The position numbers and the translations under genes are program-made. A stretch of DNA of 45,102 nt. It comes from Paracoccus bogoriensis. Its GTDB lineage: Bacteria; Pseudomonadota; Alphaproteobacteria; Rhodobacterales; Rhodobacteraceae. The stretch spans positions 1 through 45,102 of the forward strand of contig NZ_JAHYSR010000025.1 of NCBI RefSeq assembly GCF_019431455.1. Reading direction: 5' to 3'. Within the stretch, counting starts at the first letter, position 1. Every line of letters begins with the position of its first letter. Below are positions 15,028 through 24,987 of this stretch, piece after piece. The notes beneath the pieces were generated by a model, which had not been told where the DNA came from, ran no database searches, and saw only the letters and a program-made list of their open reading frames with translations.

Positions 15028-15870
15028 ATGCAATTTGCTGGCACCGCCCGCTATGTCGCCCCGCCGGAACTGGCCCTGGCCGTGAATGCCGCCGTCACGC
15101 TGGAACGCCCGCTGCTGGTCAAGGGCGAGCCCGGCACCGGCAAGACCGAACTGGCCCGCCAGGTCGCCGCCGGGCTGGGCCTGCCTTTGATCGAATGGCA
15201 TGTGAAATCCACGACCCGCGCCCAGCAGGGGCTTTACGAATATGACGCGGTCAGCCGGTTGCGCGACAGTCAGCTTGGTGATCCACGCGTCCATGATGTC
15301 GCGCATTACATCCGCAAGGGCAAGCTGTGGCAGGCCTTCGAGGCCGAAAGCAGGGTCGTCCTGCTGATCGACGAGGTGGACAAGGCCGACATCGAGTTTC
15401 CCAATGACCTGCTCCAGGAATTGGACCGGATGGAGTTTCATGTCTATGAAACCGGCGAGACCGTGCGTGCGCGTCACCGGCCCGTGGTCATCATCACTTC
15501 GAACAACGAGAAGGATCTGCCCGACGCCTTCCTGCGCCGTTGCTTTTTCCACTTCATCCGCTTTCCCGATGCTCAGACCCTGCGTGCCATCGTCGAGGTG
15601 CATTACCCCGGCGTGAAGCCGCGCCTGCTGGACGAGGCCCTGCGGCAATTCATCGAACTGCGCGAGGTGCCGGGCCTGAAGAAAAAGCCCTCGACCAGCG
15701 AATTCCTGGACTGGCTGAAGCTGATCCTGGCCGAGGATCTGGCGCCCGAGGATCTGGCCCGCGATCCGGCCACGATGCTGCCGCGCCTGCATGGCGCGCT
15801 GCTGAAGAACGAACAGGATGTGGCGCTGTTCGAGAAGCTGGCCTTCATGGCCCGGCGGCAAGGCCGCTGA
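15028..15870 (+). CDS. MoxR-family AAA+ ATPase
   Basis: A 280-residue AAA+ protein. Walker A is GEPGTGKT (residues 33-40), Walker B is VVLLIDEVD (D115, E116), sensor 1 is the ITSNNEKDLPDA stretch, and an arginine-finger region is FLRRCFFHF. MoxR ATPases act as chaperones that insert cofactors or metals, normally with a VWA-domain partner (CoxD/CoxE, NorQ/NorD). No VWA gene follows here; the next gene is metY after 122 bases. ATG 15028 follows GAGGAG. A partner encoded elsewhere is likely; the client is unknown. Confidence 0.9.
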   Translation: MQFAGTARYVAPPELALAVNAAVTLERPLLVKGEPGTGKTELARQVAAGLGLPLIEWHVKSTTRAQQGLYEYDAVSRLRDSQLGDPRVHDVAHYIRKGKLWQAFEAESRVVLLIDEVDKADIEFPNDLLQELDRMEFHVYETGETVRARHRPVVIITSNNEKDLPDAFLRRCFFHFIRFPDAQTLRAIVEVHYPGVKPRLLDEALRQFIELREVPGLKKKPSTSEFLDWLKLILAEDLAPEDLARDPATMLPRLHGALLKNEQDVALFEKLAFMARRQGR

Positions 15871-15992
15871 GGCGGGCCGGCGCAAGGTCCAGGGGAATGC
15901 AGCCGCGATTTTCCTCCCCAGCAGGGGCTTTGCCGTTGCCCGGCGCGCAGCGGGGGCATTAGGGTCGGGCTGCTTGCCGCGAGGAGGACAGA

Positions 15993-17279
15993 ATGAGCGA
16001 CAAACAGGGTTTCGACACTTTGGCAATCCATGCGGGGGCCGCGGCCGATCCCGCCACCGGTGCCCGGCAGGTGCCGATCTACCAGACCACCGCCTATGCG
16101 TTCCGCGACGCCGACCATGCCGCGCGGCTGTTCAACCTGCAGGAGGTGGGCTATATCTATTCGCGCCTGACCAATCCCACGGTTTCGGCCTTGCAGGCGC
16201 GCATCGCCGCGCTGGAAGGGGGTGCCGGTGCGGTCTGTTGTTCCTCGGGCCATGCGGCGCAGATCATGGCGCTGTTTCCGCTGATGGCACCGGGGCGCAA
16301 CATCGTCGCCTCGACGCGACTTTACGGCGGCACGGTCACGCAGTTCAGCCAGACGATCCGGCGCTTCGGCTGGTCGGCCACCTTCGTCGATTTCGACGAT
16401 CCCGACGCGCTGCGCGCCGCGATCAATGAGGATACGCGCGCGATCTTCTGCGAATCGATCAGCAATCCGGGCGGCTATGTCACCGACATTCCGGCCGTGG
16501 CGGCCATTGCCGACGCGGCGGGTATCCCGCTGATCGTGGACAACACGCTGGCCACGCCCTGGCTCTGTCGCCCGATCGAGATGGGCGCCACGCTGGTCGT
16601 GCACAGCCTGACGAAATACATGACCGGCAACGGCACCGTCACCGGCGGGGTTGTCGTGGACAGCGGCAAGTTCGACTGGTCGGCCAGCGACAGGTTTCCC
16701 AGCCTGTCAGCGCCCGAGCCCGCCTATCACGGGCTGGTCTTTCACCAGACCTTCGGCGCGCTGGCCTTCACCTTTCACGGCATCGCCGTCGGCCTGCGCG
16801 ATCTTGGCATGACGATGAACCCGCAGGGCGCGCATTACACGCTGATGGGGATCGAGACGCTTGGCCTGCGGATGGAGCGTCATGTCGCGAATGCACTTGC
16901 CGTGGCCAGATGGCTGGAAAACGACCCCCGCGTCGAATACGTGACCTATGCCGGGCTGGAAAGCTCGCCCTGGAACGCAACGGCGAAGCGGCTTTATCCG
17001 CGCGGGGCGGGGGCCTTGTTCACCTTTGCGGTGAAAGGAGGCTACGAGACTGCGGTCAAGGTCGTGGGCGCGCTGAAGCTGTTCAGCCATGTCGCCAATC
17101 TGGGCGATGCGCGGTCGCTGGTGATCCATTCGGCTTCGACCACGCACCGCCAGCTGACCGAGGCGCAGCAGCGCGCCGCAGGCGCTGCGCCCGAGATCCT
17201 GCGCCTGTCGGTGGGTCTTGAGGATGTCGCGGATCTGATCGCGGACCTGGATCAGGCGCTGGCCGCCGCGACGGCGTGA
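15993..17279 (+). CDS. metY: O-acetylhomoserine sulfhydrylase (aminocarboxypropyltransferase)
   Basis: A 428-residue PLP enzyme of the Cys/Met metabolism family that makes homocysteine from O-acetylhomoserine and sulfide. Seen: the N-terminal GFDTLAIHAG, YQTTAYAF, YSRLTNPT, the cofactor-stacking LYGGT and the PLP lysine K208 in VHSLTKYMTGNG. The inserts and 428-residue length fit MetY rather than cystathionine synthases (about 390). GAGGAGG precedes ATG 15993. The 122 bases upstream show no SAM-II or other known riboswitch motif. A perfect hairpin follows the stop. Confidence 0.93.
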   Translation: MSDKQGFDTLAIHAGAAADPATGARQVPIYQTTAYAFRDADHAARLFNLQEVGYIYSRLTNPTVSALQARIAALEGGAGAVCCSSGHAAQIMALFPLMAPGRNIVASTRLYGGTVTQFSQTIRRFGWSATFVDFDDPDALRAAINEDTRAIFCESISNPGGYVTDIPAVAAIADAAGIPLIVDNTLATPWLCRPIEMGATLVVHSLTKYMTGNGTVTGGVVVDSGKFDWSASDRFPSLSAPEPAYHGLVFHQTFGALAFTFHGIAVGLRDLGMTMNPQGAHYTLMGIETLGLRMERHVANALAVARWLENDPRVEYVTYAGLESSPWNATAKRLYPRGAGALFTFAVKGGYETAVKVVGALKLFSHVANLGDARSLVIHSASTTHRQLTEAQQRAAGAAPEILRLSVGLEDVADLIADLDQALAAATA

Positions 17280-17286
17280 ACCGGCA

Positions 17287-17312
17287 GGGCGCGCGGCGTG
17301 ATCCGCGCGCCC
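17287..17312. terminator. Hairpin between convergent metY and SIMPL genes
   Basis: A perfect 10-bp stem, GGGCGCGCGG with CCGCGCGCCC, and a 6-nt loop lie eight bases after the metY stop. Its right arm is also the first unit of the 15-bp tandem repeat. Confidence 0.7.
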
Positions 17313-17347
17313 ATCCTCCGCGCGCCTGTTCTCCGCGCGCCCGTCCG
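17303..17347. repeat. Three tandem 15-bp units
   Basis: CCGCGCGCCCATCCT, CCGCGCGCCTGTTCT and CCGCGCGCCCGTCCG follow each other without gaps. The first nine bases are nearly constant (CCGCGCGCC). The array fills most of the gap between convergent genes. Any arm can pair with the GGGCGCGCGG at 17287, so it may reinforce or vary the terminator. Confidence 0.7.
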
Positions 17348-17357
17348 TCCTGACAAA

Positions 17358-18116
17358 TCAATCCAGCGGCGTGCAAGCGCCGTCGCCGATCAATGCGTAT
17401 TCGATCTCGACCGCGGCCTGCATGGTCAGCTCGCCCGGTTGGACGGGGGTTGCGACATTGTCCATCGCCGCCTCCATCCGCATCATCGGGCGCGGACCGT
17501 CATGGCCACGCGGCTGATCGCGCAGCGACAGGACGGGGCCAAGCGTCAGGCCTGCGGCCTCGGCCAGGATCTCGGCCTTGCGGCGGGCATCGGCGACCGC
17601 GTCGCGGCGCGCCTCGTCCACGGCGTCAAGCCCGTTCTCGCGGCTGAACTCGATGCCACGGATTTCGTTCGCGCCGGCCTCGACGATGGCGTCCAGCACG
17701 CCGCCCAGCCCGGCAAGCTCGGTCACGCGGATCGCCACGACATTGCTGGCCTGATAGCCGGTCACGCGCGGCGCCTGACCGTCGCGGTAATCCATCAGCG
17801 GACTGAGATTCAGCCCCGAGGTCTGGATGTCGGCATCGGCCAGACCCGCGCCGCGCAGCGCCTCGATCACGGCGTTCTGCTGGCTGGCGTTCTGGCGCAT
17901 CGCCTCGGCGGCGCTGTCCGCTTGCGTCGTCACACCCAGATGGACGGTCGCCAGATCGGGCGCGATGCGGGCCTGTCCCTCGCCCCAGACGGCAAGCCGC
18001 GACGGGCCGTGATCGGCCCCGCAGGCCAAGGCGGGCGCCTGCGCCAGGGCCGGCACGGCCAGCGACAGCGCAAGCGCAGCGACGGACAGAGGCAGAGGCC
18101 GGAAGAACTGCGACAT
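17358..18116 (-). CDS. Exported SIMPL-domain protein (DUF541)
   Basis: A 252-residue periplasmic protein with a Sec signal (hydrophobic LPLSVAALALSLAVPALA after MSQFFRP) and a SIMPL/DUF541 domain over about residues 38-245. Typical segments are VWGEGQARIAPDLATVHLGV, the NASQQNAVIEALRGAGLADADIQT-like stretch, and DARRKAEILAEAAGL. Family members (for example E. coli YggE) form ring-shaped oligomers and are linked to oxidative-stress tolerance; the molecular role is unclear. The start at 18116 is chosen because the signal peptide then begins at the N-terminus. It is convergent with metY and divergent from the 994-residue gene. Confidence 0.88.
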   Translation of the reverse strand: MSQFFRPLPLSVAALALSLAVPALAQAPALACGADHGPSRLAVWGEGQARIAPDLATVHLGVTTQADSAAEAMRQNASQQNAVIEALRGAGLADADIQTSGLNLSPLMDYRDGQAPRVTGYQASNVVAIRVTELAGLGGVLDAIVEAGANEIRGIEFSRENGLDAVDEARRDAVADARRKAEILAEAAGLTLGPVLSLRDQPRGHDGPRPMMRMEAAMDNVATPVQPGELTMQAAVEIEYALIGDGACTPLD

Positions 18117-18317
18117 GGATTGGTCCTTTTCGTTCACAGGCAGGAATGGCGACACACTGCCGCATTGGCTTGGGACATGCCAATCACGGAACCGGGAAAA
18201 GCCATCACGGGCACGGCAGTTCTGCTTTCCCAAAAGGCGGAATTGGGCTACTCATGAGAGACAGAAACGACGGGTGCGTTCATCGAGGCGCCCCGCAGAT
18301 GAGCAGCGAAACAGACG

Positions 18318-21302
18318 ATGAACCAGCACGCCGCCGCACCGGAATTTGCCATGAGCTTCACGGAAGAGGCCGTGATGCTGGAAAAGCGCGAGGGGCGCGA
18401 CTGGCGCCCTTTGGGTCAGGCGCGCTTTTCCGGGGGCGATCTGGCCTTTGTGCTGAACGCCCTGCGCGACGAGGCGGGCGGACAGGCGGGTGAACTGGAC
18501 ACCGTGCTGGTCATCCCCGACGATCAGATACTCTATACCACGCTGACGGTGCCCTTCGGGTCGGATACCAAGGCCACGATCGCCCGCGCGCTGGAAGGGA
18601 TGACCCCCTACCCCGCGGAAGATCTGGCCTTTGACTGGTGCCCCGCCGCCAATGGCGACATCGAGACACTGCGCGTGGCCGCCGTGACGCGGCGCACCCT
18701 GGACGAGGCCGAGGATTTTGCCCGCGCGCAGGGCTTCCGCCCCTCGGGGTTTCAGGCCCGTCCCGGCGATGATCGCTTTGACGGCTGCCCCGATTTTGGT
18801 CCCTCGCGGCTGGCGGCGGAACAGTTCGACCGCCGCCCCTTCAGCGTGCCCGACCTGATGCAGGCCCGAGTCACCGCCCCGGTGATCGAGCTGACGGACG
18901 AGCCCGCCCCCCCGCCGGTGACGATTTCGCGGGTGACGCCGCATGTCGTCCCGTCCGTCATGCCAGCGCCGGCCCGTGACAAGGCCCCCGCCGCCAGCAC
19001 ATCAACTGAGGCTGTCGGCGCGCGCCCGGAAGGACGCACACCGCCCGTGATCCGTCACGGCCAGAAAGAGGCCGCCCTGTCACCGCGCGCGCGGGCCGTC
19101 CACGAACGTGCAGCGCGTGCGCGCAACCTGCGCGCCGAAACGCTGCCTCGACGGCCCGATGACAGACGGTCCTGGTTGGCCGCCCTGCCCCGGATCGACC
19201 TGGCGCGTCTGGACCTGACGCGCCTGCCGGTGATGGTGGGTCTGCTTGTGGTGGCGATCCTGACAGCGCTCTGGGTCTGGGGCCGCGACAGCGACGCAAC
19301 CGATCAGCGCCAGGTGGCCGCGGCGCAACCTGCGTCGGATCCGGCGCGCGCCCAGCCCCAACCCGAACCCCAACATCAGCCCGAGGCCGCGACGGCCGAG
19401 GCGTTGCCGGAACCGGCGCGCGCCCTGCCCGAGACGCAGGAGCCCGCCGAGGCAACCGCCTCGGTCGCGCCCCGGCCGGCCGAAGCCGATGCGCTGGCCC
19501 GCGCGCTGAACGAGGCACTCGCCGCTGCCGCCGAGCTTCCTCCAGCCGAGCAGGAGGTTCCGTCCGAGACTGCATTGGCGGCGCTTTCCGCGATCGCCAA
19601 CGCCCCGACGGCCGCGACCGAAGCGCCGACCCAGGTCGCAGGCCCGCAGACGGCCGCACTCCAGCCGACCGGACCGGCAACAGCCAACCCCGCCGCGGCC
19701 GATCCTGCTGCCTCGACGCCGCCTGCCGCGGCACCGCGTCCTGCACCTGCGCCGGCCGATGGCTTTGCCCCGACCGGACAGCCGAGGACTGCGCCGCAGA
19801 CCGCGCCCGCTGCTCAGCGTCCAGGCCCGACACTCTCGCCGCTGAACAGCTCGCAGCGACCGCCACGCGCCGCGCCCATGCGTGCCGCTGCACCGCCGAG
19901 CCCCGATCCCAGCCCGGCCATTTCGGCCGAGCCGCCGGCCGCCGTCGCCGCACCCGCGCGTCCCGCCGCCAGTGCCCGCCCGCCTGCACGCCCGGCCACG
20001 CCCCCCCGCCCCACGGCAACCGCCAGCCCGACGCCCGCTGCCGGCGCGCAGGAAATCCGCCCCGCCGGCGCTTCCGCAGCGCCACCTGCACCCGCCTCGT
20101 CGCGACCGCCCGGCAGGCCCGCAAATCTCTCGATGCTGGACGAGGGCAGCGCCCTCGAAGAGGCGCCGCGCCGCCTGACCGAGGCCGAGATCGAGGCTCT
20201 GCACCGCCAGTTGCGCGACCTGCGGACCGCCCAAATCGGGGCCACCGGCCTTTCCGAAGCCGAACGCGATCTGATCTTTCAGATCGCGGATGCGCGGCCA
20301 ATACGCAAACCCGTCGCGTTGCGCGGGCCCAGTCAGGACGCCGTCCGCTCGGCCCTGTCCGAGGCCGTCGGCAGCGACCGCCCGCAACCCCGCAGCACCG
20401 CCCCGACACCCGCTGCCCCGACACCCGCTGCCCCGACAACCGCTGCCCCGACAACCGCTGTCACGAACGCGCCGGGCGCATCCCTGGTGTCGCTGGCGCG
20501 TTCGACCCGGCCACGGGCCAAGCCGCGCGGCGGCGGCGCTTCGCTCAGCCCGGCCGCTGTGGAAGAGGCGATCGCCGCGGCCGTTGCCTCGTCGCCGGTC
20601 TCGCCGGGGGCGGTCGCGCTGACCGGGCTGACCTCGTCCCAATTGCCGCCGCGCCGCAGCAGCGCGGCCCGGTCCGGCGCCATCGGCTCGACCGTGACCA
20701 GCAACGCCATGGCGGCTTCGACCGCCGCGCTGGCCGCGCCCGCTGGGGTCGTCAGCGCAGCCGCTGTGCCCTCGGCGGACGAGTTGCGCGCGGCAGCCGA
20801 GGCACAGGCCGCCGAAGCCGCCTTGGCGGAACAGCGCCGGCTTGATGCAGAATTGCAGGCTCAGGCCGAGGCCCGCGCCCGCGCCCAGGCCGCCGCCGAC
20901 GCCCGCGCCGAGGCCGAGGCACGCGCCCAGGCCGAAGCCCGCGCCCGCGCCCAGGCCGAGGCCGAGGCCCGCCAGGCCGCCGCGCGCAACCAGCAATACA
21001 AGCCGCCGGAAATCGACAACGAACCCGATGTCGTTGCCGCGATCCCGCAAGGCGCCATCGGCAATGCCGCCGCAACAGCGACGGTGAAGGACGGCATCCG
21101 CCTGAACAGCACCCAGATCATCGGCACGATCGGCGCAGGCCAGGCAAGCCGCGCTCTGGTGCGGCTGTCGAACGGGCGCATCCTGACGCTGCGGATCGGC
21201 GACCGCGTGAATGGCGGCACCATCACCGAAATCCGTGACAGCCGCATCCTCTATAACCGCAACGGCCAGATCCAGGCGCTTGGGGTGCTGAATGGGCAAT
21301 AG
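18318..21302 (+). CDS. Membrane protein with GspL/PilM-like N-terminus and GspC/PilP-like C-terminus
   Basis: A 994-residue protein. Residues 1-165 resemble the cytoplasmic part of GspL/PilM: TVLVIPDDQILYTTLTVPF, then an ALEGMTPYPAEDLAFDW-like stretch. A basic region leads to one clear membrane helix at about 304-323 (VMVGLLVVAILTALWVW). Residues 325-820 are low complexity, rich in Ala, Pro, Thr and Gln. About 818-895 is an Ala/Glu/Arg coiled coil. The last 75 residues form a compact domain (IIGTIGAGQASRALVRL, GRILTLRIGDRVNGGTI, GQIQALGVL) that looks like the GspC/PilP homology region. Single-pass topology with the C-terminus in the periplasm is inferred. No other type II secretion or pilus genes are nearby. 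Related proteins are sometimes mislabelled as initiation factor IF-2 because of the low-complexity part. Function is unknown. Confidence 0.75.
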   Translation: MNQHAAAPEFAMSFTEEAVMLEKREGRDWRPLGQARFSGGDLAFVLNALRDEAGGQAGELDTVLVIPDDQILYTTLTVPFGSDTKATIARALEGMTPYPAEDLAFDWCPAANGDIETLRVAAVTRRTLDEAEDFARAQGFRPSGFQARPGDDRFDGCPDFGPSRLAAEQFDRRPFSVPDLMQARVTAPVIELTDEPAPPPVTISRVTPHVVPSVMPAPARDKAPAASTSTEAVGARPEGRTPPVIRHGQKEAALSPRARAVHERAARARNLRAETLPRRPDDRRSWLAALPRIDLARLDLTRLPVMVGLLVVAILTALWVWGRDSDATDQRQVAAAQPASDPARAQPQPEPQHQPEAATAEALPEPARALPETQEPAEATASVAPRPAEADALARALNEALAAAAELPPAEQEVPSETALAALSAIANAPTAATEAPTQVAGPQTAALQPTGPATANPAAADPAASTPPAAAPRPAPAPADGFAPTGQPRTAPQTAPAAQRPGPTLSPLNSSQRPPRAAPMRAAAPPSPDPSPAISAEPPAAVAAPARPAASARPPARPATPPRPTATASPTPAAGAQEIRPAGASAAPPAPASSRPPGRPANLSMLDEGSALEEAPRRLTEAEIEALHRQLRDLRTAQIGATGLSEAERDLIFQIADARPIRKPVALRGPSQDAVRSALSEAVGSDRPQPRSTAPTPAAPTPAAPTTAAPTTAVTNAPGASLVSLARSTRPRAKPRGGGASLSPAAVEEAIAAAVASSPVSPGAVALTGLTSSQLPPRRSSAARSGAIGSTVTSNAMAASTAALAAPAGVVSAAAVPSADELRAAAEAQAAEAALAEQRRLDAELQAQAEARARAQAAADARAEAEARAQAEARARAQAEAEARQAAARNQQYKPPEIDNEPDVVAAIPQGAIGNAAATATVKDGIRLNSTQIIGTIGAGQASRALVRLSNGRILTLRIGDRVNGGTITEIRDSRILYNRNGQIQALGVLNGQ
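20401..20460 (+). repeat. Four tandem 15-bp units inside the 994-residue gene
   Basis: CCCCGACACCCGCTG occurs twice and CCCCGACAACCGCTG twice, head to tail, and encodes PTPAA-PTPAA-PTTAA-PTTAV. The unit is a multiple of three, so copy-number change would lengthen or shorten the linker without a frameshift. Confidence 0.9.
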
Positions 21303-21307
21303 CCCGG

Positions 21308-22333
21308 TCAGTCATCCAGGCGTGTGATCGCGAACCCCTCGGCGGCAAGCAGATTCAGGACACCCGCCTCGCCAGGCAGGTGCAACGCGCCGAAGGCTGC
21401 GACGACATGGCCACCCTGATCCGCGGCTTCGTTCGCCGCCTCCAGCAGAGGGGTGATCCAGGCGCGGTTGCGGCGGTCCATCAGACGGTCCTGCATCAGT
21501 GCGATCTGCGCGTCGATCACGGCAGAGTCCAGTCCGGAATGGGCATGGGCATCGTGACGGGCCAGTTCCCAGATCTTCCAGACATCGCCCTGGAAATAGC
21601 TGTCCGTCAGGGTGACGGCGTAATCATCGGCCAGCATGGCCGATGGCAGGTTCGCGCGGATCATGTCCAGTTCCTGCTCGGGGGAAAGGTTCTCGAAAAG
21701 CGTGAAGATCGTATCCCACGGCTCGAGCGAGAGGACCGGCAGGCCGCGCGCCCGGGCCTCGTCCATCATCAACTGGTCGAGCCCGCGCACCACCCCGCCC
21801 GATTCCGCCGCCTGGCGCAGCATACAAGGGGACAGGCCCAGCATCATCGACAGATACCAGGGCCGCATCCGCGAGGCCATGATCGCCGGAATGCCCCGAT
21901 CCGACAGGGCCGATGACAGCCTGGCCCATTCCTCGGGCGACAGCCGCTCGGGCAGGGTCGGGCCGGTGGCATCGACCATCAGATTCGGGTCGGCGGCCAG
22001 CGCCGCGGCAAGACGTGCCTGCTCCTCGGGGCCCGATTCGACCAGCAGCGCGGTCGCGCCCTGCCATTCCGGGCGCACCAGATCCAGCGTGTCCGCGTGG
22101 CGCGGGTCATCGAAGTGATAGGTTCCCACCAGAACGATCCGCAGATCGTCGCGCCTGGCATCAAAGACCAGGCCGCGCCGAAAGGGCACGCCCTCGGTCG
22201 CGGCCTCGATGGCTGCCGCATCTTCGGCCGGCATCGTCTCGAAGAGGTTCCGCCCTTCGCAGATCGTGGCCGCCTGCGCCGACAGACCCATTCCGGCCAG
22301 CAATGCCAATGCCCATGCGATCCTGCCCGCCAT
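21308..22333 (-). CDS. TraB/GumN family protein, exported
   Basis: A 341-residue protein with a signal peptide (IAWALALLAGMGLSAQA, after MAGR) and a TraB/GumN domain. Seen: VLVGTYHFDDPRH (the conserved GxxH motif), the acidic LLVESGPEE strand, LEPWDTIF, and a terminal VVAAFGALHLPGEAGVL that carries the second GxxH motif. The family is related to Tiki-type metal-dependent proteases; GumN is associated with xanthan gene clusters. The two GxxH and glutamate elements expected for metal binding are present, so a periplasmic hydrolase role is plausible but unproven. The start at 22333 is chosen for the signal peptide. It is divergent from groES with about 180 bases between. Confidence 0.83.
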   Translation of the reverse strand: MAGRIAWALALLAGMGLSAQAATICEGRNLFETMPAEDAAAIEAATEGVPFRRGLVFDARRDDLRIVLVGTYHFDDPRHADTLDLVRPEWQGATALLVESGPEEQARLAAALAADPNLMVDATGPTLPERLSPEEWARLSSALSDRGIPAIMASRMRPWYLSMMLGLSPCMLRQAAESGGVVRGLDQLMMDEARARGLPVLSLEPWDTIFTLFENLSPEQELDMIRANLPSAMLADDYAVTLTDSYFQGDVWKIWELARHDAHAHSGLDSAVIDAQIALMQDRLMDRRNRAWITPLLEAANEAADQGGHVVAAFGALHLPGEAGVLNLLAAEGFAITRLDD

Positions 22334-22412
22334 GTCACCCCCTCGGATCCGTCTGCGGCGCAACCTTGGCATGGACCCCGTCCGGATACCAGTTCGGCGC
22401 GCAAGCTGCCCG

Positions 22413-22441
22413 TTGACAGATCCGCGAGACTTGCCTACATG
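22413..22441 (+). promoter_or_regulatory. Predicted sigma-70 type promoter of groESL
   Basis: The -35 box TTGACA is at 22413-22418 and TACATG, a weak -10 match, is at 22436-22441 with 17 bases between. It sits just upstream of the CIRCE element, which is the expected arrangement for an HrcA-repressed promoter. Confidence 0.6.
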
Positions 22442-22448
22442 GCTGCCA

Positions 22449-22475
22449 TTGGCACTCGCATTCGGTGAGTGCCAA
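22449..22475 (+). promoter_or_regulatory. CIRCE operator (HrcA binding site) of groESL
   Basis: TTGGCACTC, nine bases, then GAGTGCCAA: a perfect 9-bp inverted repeat with the canonical N9 spacer, differing from the TTAGCACTC consensus at one position per arm. HrcA represses groESL through this site in alphaproteobacteria until heat or unfolded protein occupies GroEL. Confidence 0.95.
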
Positions 22476-22515
22476 CAGCGAAACACTGCAACCTGAAATA
22501 TCGGAGTGTTCACCA

Positions 22516-22803
22516 ATGGCATTCAAACCGCTGCATGACCGCGTGCTCGTCCGCCGCGTCCAGTCGGAGGAAAAGACCAAGGGCGGTCTGATCATCCCCG
22601 ACAGCGCCAAGGAGAAACCGGCCGAAGGCGAAGTGATCGCCGTGGGCGAAGGCGCACGCAAGGATTCGGGCGAGCTGATCACCCCCGCCGTCAAGGCTGG
22701 CGACCGCGTGCTGTTCGGCAAATGGTCGGGCACCGAGGTCACGATCGATGGTGAAGAGCTGCTGATCATGAAGGAAAGCGACATCCTGGGCATCATCGCC
22801 TGA
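22516..22803 (+). CDS. groES: Co-chaperonin GroES
   Basis: A 95-residue co-chaperonin that caps the GroEL ring as a heptamer. The N-terminal [12 protein letters not shown], the mobile-loop region [19 protein letters not shown], the conserved [10 protein letters not shown] and [15 protein letters not shown] at the end are all standard. ATG 22516 gives the canonical length. groEL follows after 41 bases in the same operon, controlled by the CIRCE site. Confidence 0.98.
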   Translation: MAFKPLHDRVLVRRVQSEEKTKGGLIIPDSAKEKPAEGEVIAVGEGARKDSGELITPAVKAGDRVLFGKWSGTEVTIDGEELLIMKESDILGIIA

Positions 22804-22829
22804 TCGTCTGACCCTTCCTTCAACGATAA

Positions 22830-24485
<1,656 letters not shown>

Positions 24486-24512
24486 TCATCCACCTGCCCG
24501 ACAGGCAGACGG

Positions 24513-24542
24513 AAAAGGGCGCCCCTTCGGGCGCCCTTTTTT
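24513..24542 (+). terminator. Rho-independent terminator of groESL
   Basis: A perfect 11-bp stem, AAAAGGGCGCC with GGCGCCCTTTT, a CCTTCG loop and a run of six Ts at 24537-24542. Confidence 0.93.
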
Positions 24543-24587
24543 GCGCGCCGACCCGCTGCCCGGCGCCATGGAGAGGCTCGCGGCGCC

Positions 24588-24977
24588 TTAACCGCCCTGC
24601 CCCCCGTCATATGTCTGAACCGGACGCACCGCGCCCGGGCGGCGCAGCAGCGACTGGACCGTATAGACTAGGATCGCCACGCCGATCGCGCCTATTGCCG
24701 CCACGATCAGCAACACGATCACATCAATCGGCCCGCCAATGTCGCGGAAATGCGAATTGGTGACGGCCTGCGTGAGCAGGACAGCGGCCACCGCGCCTAA
24801 CGGCATCGACAGCTGCGCCCAGAGAAATCTCCGCATCGAAAGCGACCGGTCGCGGATCAGAACATACAGATAGGCCAGCGTGATGATTACGGCCGCCGCC
24901 AGCATCAGCCAGAACAGGGTCGCGCCGAACATCTCCTGAAAAACCGCCAGCAGGGTTTCGAATGTCAGTTCCTTCAT
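24588..24977 (-). CDS. DUF5368-type membrane protein next to SQR-like gene
   Basis: A 129-residue membrane protein with three predicted helices: about 17-40 (ATLFWLMLAAAVIITLAYLY), 50-70 (LWAQLSMPLGAVAAVLLTQ) and 83-107 (VIVLLIVAAIGAIGVAILVY). I assign it to the DUF5368 family, whose members sit beside flavin-dependent sulfide/NAD(P)H oxidoreductases in alphaproteobacteria. It starts 10 bases after the SQR-like stop behind AGGAGGG, so it is cotranscribed with that gene and may anchor or assist the enzyme at the membrane. No catalytic residues are visible. Confidence 0.72.
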   Translation of the reverse strand: MKELTFETLLAVFQEMFGATLFWLMLAAAVIITLAYLYVLIRDRSLSMRRFLWAQLSMPLGAVAAVLLTQAVTNSHFRDIGGPIDVIVLLIVAAIGAIGVAILVYTVQSLLRRPGAVRPVQTYDGGQGG

Positions 24978-24987
24978 GGCGCCCTCC

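Noticed and set aside
15871..15992. Possible SAM-II or SAM/SAH riboswitch before metY
   Set aside because: The 122-base leader shows none of the conserved SAM-II elements (for example the GCTAAA segment) and no convincing pseudoknot.
17303..17347. CRISPR-like array
   Set aside because: Only three 15-bp units directly abutting, no spacers and no cas genes; it is a simple tandem repeat.
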